Below, one piece after another: positions 59,201 through 64,000 of a stretch of DNA of 64,000 nucleotides. The stretch comes from Corynebacterium nuruki S6-4. Lineage in GTDB: Bacteria > Actinomycetota > Actinomycetes > Mycobacteriales > Mycobacteriaceae. Below the pieces are notes generated by a model. That model did no database searches. It was given only the letters and a program-made list of their open reading frames with translations, and was not told the DNA's origin. Location of the stretch: assembly GCF_007970465.1 (NCBI RefSeq), contig NZ_CP042429.1, forward strand, positions 868,001 to 932,000, in the 5' to 3' direction. Position 1 is the first letter of the stretch, and the number at the start of each line of letters is the position of its first letter. Both the position numbers and the translations under genes were made by a program.

Positions 59201-59548
59201 GCTGGTCGACGCCCGGTAGTCGATTCCGACCCCCCTGAAAATGCCGTTTATCTGTAAAACCGCAGGTCGTGGCTCCAGATTCCCTGGCAATTCACCACAA
59301 ACGGGGTTAGACGGGAACTATCCGGCCCTCCCGGCCGACGCACCGACATTACCGCTGGTAGTGCCCCGATTAGGCCGGACCCCCGACCGACCCGGCCCGA
59401 CTTCGGCACCCCCGTACGGGGCTACCGTCGTCGCGACTACTGCATACACATCCTACAGGGCGTCCCCGGCCCGCAGAGAACTCCCGGCAGGCCCGCAGCC
59501 CGCACACCCCTCCCCCGCCCACGGTCCGGCGGGTTCCGGTCCACGGAC

Positions 59549-59554
59549 TAGACT
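59549..59554 (+). promoter_or_regulatory. -10 box of trpD (TAGACT)
   Basis: TAGACT predicts a start near 59562 and a ~29-base leader that holds the GGAGG ribosome binding site. Confidence 0.45.
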
Positions 59555-59590
59555 GGACCGGTCACAGTAACCCCTGGAGGAAAGGCCACC

Positions 59591-60688
59591 ATGGCAACGT
59601 CCGACGTTCACCCCGACCACGTCCCACCACTCGGTCAGGACAAGCTCCCCGCCAGCTATTTCACCTGGCCGGGCGTCCTCGACCGGATGGCACGGCACGA
59701 GGAACTGAGTGAGTCCCAGGTCGCATGGGCCATGGAACAGATCATGCGGGGCGACGCCACCGACGCCCAGGTCGCCGCGTTCGCCTACGGAATCCGCGTC
59801 AAGGGCATCACCGCCGCCGAGCTCTCCTCCGCAGCGAGCACCATGACCTCCTTCGCCACCCCGGTCGACTTCTCCGACATCCCGGCGGCCGTCGACATCG
59901 TCGGCACCGGCGGCGACGGCCACCACACCGTCAACGTCTCGACCATGGCGTCCTTCGTCGTCGCGGCGACCGGGACGACCGTCGTCAAGCACGGCAACCG
60001 GGCGGCGTCCTCGCTGTGCGGCGGTGCCGACGTCCTCGAGGCTCTCGGTTACGACATCGAGCGCTCCCCGGAGACCATCCACGCCGACGCGCTGGAGACC
60101 GGCTTCGCGTTCATGTTCGCCAAGACCTACCACCCCGCCATGCGCTTCGCCGGCCCGGTCCGCTCCCAGCTCGGTGTCCCGACCCTGTTCAACATGCTCG
60201 GACCGATGACGAACCCCGCCGCGCCCCGCTACGGGCTCATCGGCTGCGCGTTCCGCGACATGATGCCCATCATGGCCGGGGCATTCGCCCACCAGGGCAT
60301 CCGCGCCCTCATCGTCCGTGGCCTCGACGGGATGGACGAGATCAGCGTCTGCGCCCCCACCGAGGTCGTCTCCGTCGACTCCGAGGGCAGGACCGGCGAG
60401 TACACGCTGAATCCGCGGTCGTTCGGTCTCGACATCTACGACGACGACGCCCTGCGTGGCGGCGACCCGCAGTTCAACGCCGATATCGCCCGTCGCCTGC
60501 TGCACGGCGAACTGGAGGGCGCCGTCAAGGACGCCGTCCTGATCAACGCCGCAAGTGCGCTGGCGGCGGTGCACGGCTGGGAGGACTCGGACCTCCACTC
60601 CGTCATCGCCGAGCAGCTGGACATCGCCCGGGACACGCTGGAGTCCGGTCGCGCCCTGGAACACGCCGAGAAGATCCTCGCCCGCTGA
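59591..60688 (+). CDS. trpD: Anthranilate phosphoribosyltransferase
   Basis: Transfers phosphoribose to anthranilate in tryptophan synthesis. 365 residues; VGTGGDGHHTVNVST is the PRPP-binding glycine loop and KHGNRAASSLCGGADVLEALG the anthranilate/metal region. It stands alone beside ctaE, as Rv2192c does in M. tuberculosis, away from other trp genes. GGAGG lies 10 bases before the ATG. In genomes with a second copy in a trp operon this one may be a paralogue. Confidence 0.93.
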   Translation: MATSDVHPDHVPPLGQDKLPASYFTWPGVLDRMARHEELSESQVAWAMEQIMRGDATDAQVAAFAYGIRVKGITAAELSSAASTMTSFATPVDFSDIPAAVDIVGTGGDGHHTVNVSTMASFVVAATGTTVVKHGNRAASSLCGGADVLEALGYDIERSPETIHADALETGFAFMFAKTYHPAMRFAGPVRSQLGVPTLFNMLGPMTNPAAPRYGLIGCAFRDMMPIMAGAFAHQGIRALIVRGLDGMDEISVCAPTEVVSVDSEGRTGEYTLNPRSFGLDIYDDDALRGGDPQFNADIARRLLHGELEGAVKDAVLINAASALAAVHGWEDSDLHSVIAEQLDIARDTLESGRALEHAEKILAR

Positions 60689-60770
60689 CCCGCTCCCCCG
60701 TGCCGGCGTGACGTGGGCCCGTCGGTCAGAGCGGCCACGTCCCACCGCCATCACCGCCCCCGGTGACCGT

Positions 60771-60787
60771 CCCCCGGTCCCCGGGGG
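60771..60787 (+). terminator. Short hairpin after trpD
   Basis: CCCCCGG-TCC-CCGGGGG, a perfect 7-base stem 82 bases past the stop, no T-tract. Confidence 0.4.
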
Positions 60788-60852
60788 CGTCCCCATGTCC
60801 GGAACAGTGCCCGGCACATGCGCCCCCCCAACTGACGCCGGACATGCGGAAG

Positions 60853-60891
60853 CCCCGCGGAGCCCACCGAGGAAGATGGTGGGACGCGGGG
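60853..60891 (-). terminator. Hairpin after ctaF
   Basis: Interrupted stem: CCCCGCG/CGCGGGG and CCCACC/GGTGGG with a small bulge, starting 15 bases past the ctaF stop; no T-tract. Confidence 0.55.
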
Positions 60892-60905
60892 TGGAACGGA
60901 AGCTG

Positions 60906-61337
60906 TTACTCCTTCTCCGGCGGGAGACCGTACTGGAGGTTGAGCATGATCGTCGACCAGACGAGCATGACCGCGCCCAGCAGGATCAGCCAGATGTGGA
61001 AGAAGGAGATTCCGTAGCCCATGAGCATGATGGCGAAGGCCATCAGGAAGGGCCAGCCGGAGCTCGCCGAGAAGAAGCCGAGCACACCGGCACCGTCCTC
61101 GATCTCGGCCTCCTCCCAGTCCTTCGGCTCGATGTCCGTCTTCGAGCTGGTCAGGTGGAAGTACACACCCAGGAACAGCGCCAGCAGGGTGGCCAGCACC
61201 ATGCCGGTACCACCGGCCCACTCGATGCCCTTCCCGGTCGAGCTGTCGCTGAGCTGCGACGTCGCGACAAAGTACAGCACCGTCATGATGAGCATGAACG
61301 TCGCGAGCGCGTACATGATCTTCGCTGTCTGCTTCAT
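60906..61337 (-). CDS. ctaF: Cytochrome c oxidase subunit IV (actinobacterial)
   Basis: Small accessory subunit of the aa3 oxidase, 143 residues with four membrane helices and a conserved polar loop KDWEEAEIEDGAG. It follows ctaC by 29 bases; GAGAGAAC-type purine-rich sequence precedes the ATG. Confidence 0.95.
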   Translation of the reverse strand: MKQTAKIMYALATFMLIMTVLYFVATSQLSDSSTGKGIEWAGGTGMVLATLLALFLGVYFHLTSSKTDIEPKDWEEAEIEDGAGVLGFFSASSGWPFLMAFAIMLMGYGISFFHIWLILLGAVMLVWSTIMLNLQYGLPPEKE

Positions 61338-61366
61338 TGTTCTCTCCTCGTCCTCGCCGGGTCCGC

Positions 61367-62475
61367 TTAGGCCGCGCTCGGCGCGATGTAGTTCTCGCCG
61401 TCGACACCACGGGTGGCGTCACGACCCGGCAGGAACGGGCGGGTGCTGGTGGCGTAGGGATCCTGGCCGATGGACTTCAGCGCGTCGGCGTTGGACGCCT
61501 GCGGGTTCTTCTCACGGAAGTCCAGGTAGGCCTTGAAGTCCTCCGGCGAGACCGCCCGGACCTCGAAGTTCATCATGGCGTGGTAGGTACCGCACATCTC
61601 AGCACAGCGACCGACGAATGCGCCTTGCTTCTCGATCTGCTCGATCTGGAAGTTCGGCACCTGGCCGTTGGCGTCCGGGTGCGGCATGACGTCGCGCTTG
61701 AACAGGAACTCCGGCACCCAGAAGGAGTGGACGACGTCCGAGGACGCGAGGTTGAACTCGATCGGCGTACCGGTCGGCAGCACGAGCACCGGAACCTCCT
61801 CGGAGGTACCGACGGTCTCGATCTTGTTGTACCGCAGGTAGTCGAAGTTCTCCTTCGACTTGCCGTGGATCGGTCCGACAGCCTCGCCCTCTTCGGTGCG
61901 GTCGGTCGGCTGACCCATGACGTCGGCGTCCGCCTTCTTCTGCGCGTCCGCACCTTCGTAGGTCTTGCCGTCGGCGGTCAGGGAGTCGGCGACCTCGTTG
62001 TAGCCGAACTTCCAGTTCCACTGGTAGGCGGTGACGTCGACCTTGACCTTCGGGTCCTTGTTCAACGCGGTGGCCTGGTCCTGCGCCTGCACGTTGAAGA
62101 AGAACAGGCCCATGACGATGAGCACCGGGATGACGGTCAGCGTCAGCTCGAGGTTGACGTTGTAGGCCGTCTGGCGCGGGAACTCGCCCTTGCCCGCCTT
62201 CTTGGCGCGCTTGGCACTGTCCCGGAACATCACGAAGAGCAGCAGTGCCCACATGATGATGCCGATGATCCAGGCCACGACCCAGGTCCACACCCAGAAG
62301 TTGCCCATGGACTTGGACTCCGGGGTGATGCCGTCGGGCCAGCCCATGCGCAGGGCATGGAAGAATCCGTTGTCGGGCGGGTTGACGTCACAGCGACCAG
62401 GGCCGTGGCGCCGAGTCCCAGCGCACCGACCAATCCCAGCTTGCGGGCCATACCGTGAACTTTTCGCTGTTCCAC
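61367..62475 (-). CDS. ctaC: Cytochrome c oxidase subunit II, with an apparent frameshift in the signal peptide
   Basis: CuA-containing subunit of the aa3 oxidase. The long frame gives two membrane helices and a CuA domain with CAEMCGTYHAMM ligands, but its own N-terminus before Cys-Asp-Val-Asn-Pro-Pro lacks a signal peptide. The correct lipoprotein signal (MEQRKVHGMARKLGLV, then LGLGATALVA) starts at GTG 62475 in another frame, with GAGGAAGG at 9 bases. Adding one base near 62393-62394 joins them and yields the lipobox LVA-C. Either a sequence error or a real frameshift. Confidence 0.9.
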
Positions 62476-62884
62476 GCGAGTATGCCTTCCTCAATCACAC
62501 GTCGTGTTCACCGGAACGGTCCCGGGACATCGACTGCAGAGGACGACCCGGAGGTTCCGTATCAGGTAATGACAATAGTCCATCGGGTGGACGCGTCCAC
62601 CATCATCCCGGCCGTGGCGGCGGCGCATGGACCCTATTCGGGGTTGCCGCCGACGCCAGGACCGGACAGACGGGCACGCCACCTGCGACGGGGCACCACC
62701 CCCGGCCCCACCCGTGCGATTCCCCGGCCCCGGCCCATGACCCGCCCCACGTTCCACTCCACGCCTCACCGTCAGGCGCGCCGGTACCCGTCCTGCGCGC
62801 TACTCCCCTAGTATTCTCTAGGTCCGTATGCGGTCGACTCCCCCCGACCGCCCGCCCACCTATTGGAGATGACCCCTACAGCCT
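62476..62884. other. ctaC / asnB divergent intergenic region (409 bases)
   Basis: It holds an 11-base palindrome ACACGTCGTGT (62497-62507) close to the ctaC start and the asnB promoter. Otherwise GC-rich without credible genes. Confidence 0.45.
62809..62814 (+). promoter_or_regulatory. -10 box of asnB (TAGTAT), inside a CCTAG/CTAGG palindrome
   Basis: TAGTAT within CCTAGTATTCTCTAGG. A start near 62821 gives a ~64-base leader. Confidence 0.45.
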
Positions 62885-64000
62885 ATGTGTGGACTTCTTG
62901 GAATCCTCACCGCCCTCGGTGACGCATCGCGGTTCGCCGACCCCGTCGCCGCCGCCCTGCCCTGCATGCGGCACCGCGGCCCCGACGACTCCGGCACCTG
63001 GCACGACGACGACGTCGTCTTCGGCTTCAACCGGCTGTCCATCATCGACCTGGAGCACTCGCACCAGCCGCTGCAGTGGGGCCCCGCCGGTCAGCCCGAC
63101 CGATACGCGCTGACGTTCAACGGTGAGATCTACAACTACGTCGAACTCCGCGAGGAACTGCAGGCGCAGGGGTACGAGTTCGCCACCGGCGGAGACTCGG
63201 AGACCATCGTCGTCGGCTACCACCACTGGGGCGCCGACGTCGTCAACCACCTGCGCGGCATGTTCGCCTTCGCGGTGTGGGACACGGTCGACCGCAAGGT
63301 GTTCCTCGCCCGGGACCCCTTCGGCATCAAGCCGATGTTCTACGCCACCACCGACGCCGGCACCGTCTTCGGCAGCGAGAAGAAGTGCATCCTCGCCATG
63401 GCGGACGCCATCGGTCTCGACAAGAGCCTTGACGACCGTGCGATCGTCCACTACACGGACCTTCAGTACGTGCCGGAGCCCGAGACCCTGCACCGCGGCA
63501 TCCGCCGCCTCGAGTCCGGCTGCCACGCGACCCTGACCCCCGGTGGCGAGGTCAACGCGGTCCGCTACTTCACCCCGGACTTCACCCCGGTGCCGGTCCC
63601 GGCCGGTGGCGAGGACGCCCTGTTCCACCGGATCGCGGACGCCATGGAAGACTCGGTCGCCAAGCACATGCGCGCCGACGTGACCGTCGGGTCGTTCCTC
63701 TCCGGCGGCATCGACTCGACCGCCATCGCCGCACTCGCCAAGCGCCACAACCCCGACCTGGTCACCTTCACCACCGGGTTCGAGCGCGAGGGCTACTCCG
63801 AGGTCGACGTCGCCGCCGAGTCCGCCGAGGCCATCGGCGTCGAGCACGTCGTCAAGGTGGTCTCCCCCGAGGAGTTCGCCGCCGCCGTCCCCAAGATCAT
63901 CTGGTACCTCGACGACCCGGTGGCCGACCCGGCCCTGGTCCCGCTGTACTTCGTCGCCGCGGCCGCCCGCGAACGCGTCAAGGTCGTCCTGTCCGGTGAG
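62885..64000 (+). CDS. asnB: Asparagine synthetase (glutamine-hydrolysing), LtsA-type, cut by window end
   Basis: Makes asparagine from aspartate with glutamine as nitrogen donor. The visible 372 residues hold the N-terminal class II glutaminase domain (Cys2 nucleophile in MCGLLGIL, RHRGPDD, NGEIYNY) and the start of the synthetase domain with the PPi loop SGGIDST. In C. glutamicum the gene here is ltsA, needed for lysozyme and temperature resistance, with a proposed cell-wall amidation role. No close ribosome binding site is visible; GGAG lies 16 bases upstream. Confidence 0.95.
   Translation, partial: MCGLLGILTALGDASRFADPVAAALPCMRHRGPDDSGTWHDDDVVFGFNRLSIIDLEHSHQPLQWGPAGQPDRYALTFNGEIYNYVELREELQAQGYEFATGGDSETIVVGYHHWGADVVNHLRGMFAFAVWDTVDRKVFLARDPFGIKPMFYATTDAGTVFGSEKKCILAMADAIGLDKSLDDRAIVHYTDLQYVPEPETLHRGIRRLESGCHATLTPGGEVNAVRYFTPDFTPVPVPAGGEDALFHRIADAMEDSVAKHMRADVTVGSFLSGGIDSTAIAALAKRHNPDLVTFTTGFEREGYSEVDVAAESAEAIGVEHVVKVVSPEEFAAAVPKIIWYLDDPVADPALVPLYFVAAAARERVKVVLSGE

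Larger units (their letters stand above)
59188..59590. other. ctaE / trpD divergent intergenic region (403 bases)
   Basis: It contains the ctaE and trpD promoters. The part near 59240-59310 is AT-richer than its surroundings. No gene, strong hairpin or GlxR match was seen. Confidence 0.5.

Overview
The window is an ordinary chromosomal stretch of a high-GC Corynebacterium. The evidence is the near-complete mycolata division/cell-wall (dcw) cluster with Wag31 and SepF and no ftsA, a meso-diaminopimelate type MurE, the lipomannan genes mptA, mptC and pimB', the qcrCAB-ctaE respiratory genes and an ltsA-type asnB. Gene order closely follows the Mycobacterium tuberculosis Rv2145c-Rv2201 segment and its C. 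glutamicum counterpart. No tRNA, rRNA, CRISPR array, prophage or intact insertion sequence was seen.

Layout. 1-7.7 kb: lspA (cut by the window edge), two lipoproteins, L-asparaginase, DNA polymerase IV, a DUF222/HNH (13E12-type) protein and an AnsP-like asparagine permease. 7.9-11.4 kb: ileS behind a translational T-box riboswitch. 11.4-31.2 kb: the dcw cluster on the minus strand; in transcription order mraZ, rsmH, ftsL, ftsI, murE, murF, mraY, murD, ftsW, murG, murC, ftsQ, ftsZ, a laccase-domain gene, sepF, yggT, wag31 and a 52-residue membrane protein. Many of these genes overlap by 4 bases (ATGA/GTGA). yggS, usually found before sepF, is missing. 31.2-34.8 kb: a ProP-like permease, a DUF3040 protein and a HEPN protein. 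34.9-44.4 kb: GNAT, metF, polyprenyl synthase, mptA, an Rv2175c-type regulator, pknL, aroG and RNase AS. 44.4-51 kb: an acyltransferase-3/SGNH protein, mptC, plsC, a ROK glucokinase and pimB'. 51-54 kb: two NlpC/P60 hydrolases and a DEDDh exonuclease. 54.7-62.5 kb: qcrB, qcrA, qcrC, ctaE, trpD, ctaF and ctaC. The window ends inside asnB.

The genes form three working groups: peptidoglycan synthesis and division, with MraZ feedback and PknL signalling; phosphatidylinositol mannoside/lipomannan and phospholipid synthesis; and the aerobic bc1-aa3 supercomplex. Asparagine uptake, hydrolysis and synthesis genes also recur.

The main signals beyond genes are these. (1) Arrays of GTnAC half-sites at an exact 11-base period lie upstream of ftsI and both NlpC/P60 genes and look like MtrA operators. 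(2) An apparent one-base frameshift interrupts the lipoprotein signal peptide of ctaC. (3) MraZ boxes occur in both orientations between mraZ and the permease. (4) A perfect GlxR/CRP-type site lies between nlpC and the exonuclease gene. (5) A REP-like palindromic repeat occurs three times, two copies forming an inverted pair. (6) Many genes have a TAnnnT -10 box 7-8 bases before the start codon, suggesting leaderless mRNAs. I found no convincing wholly new system; the regulatory arrays and the repeat pair are the least-explained elements.
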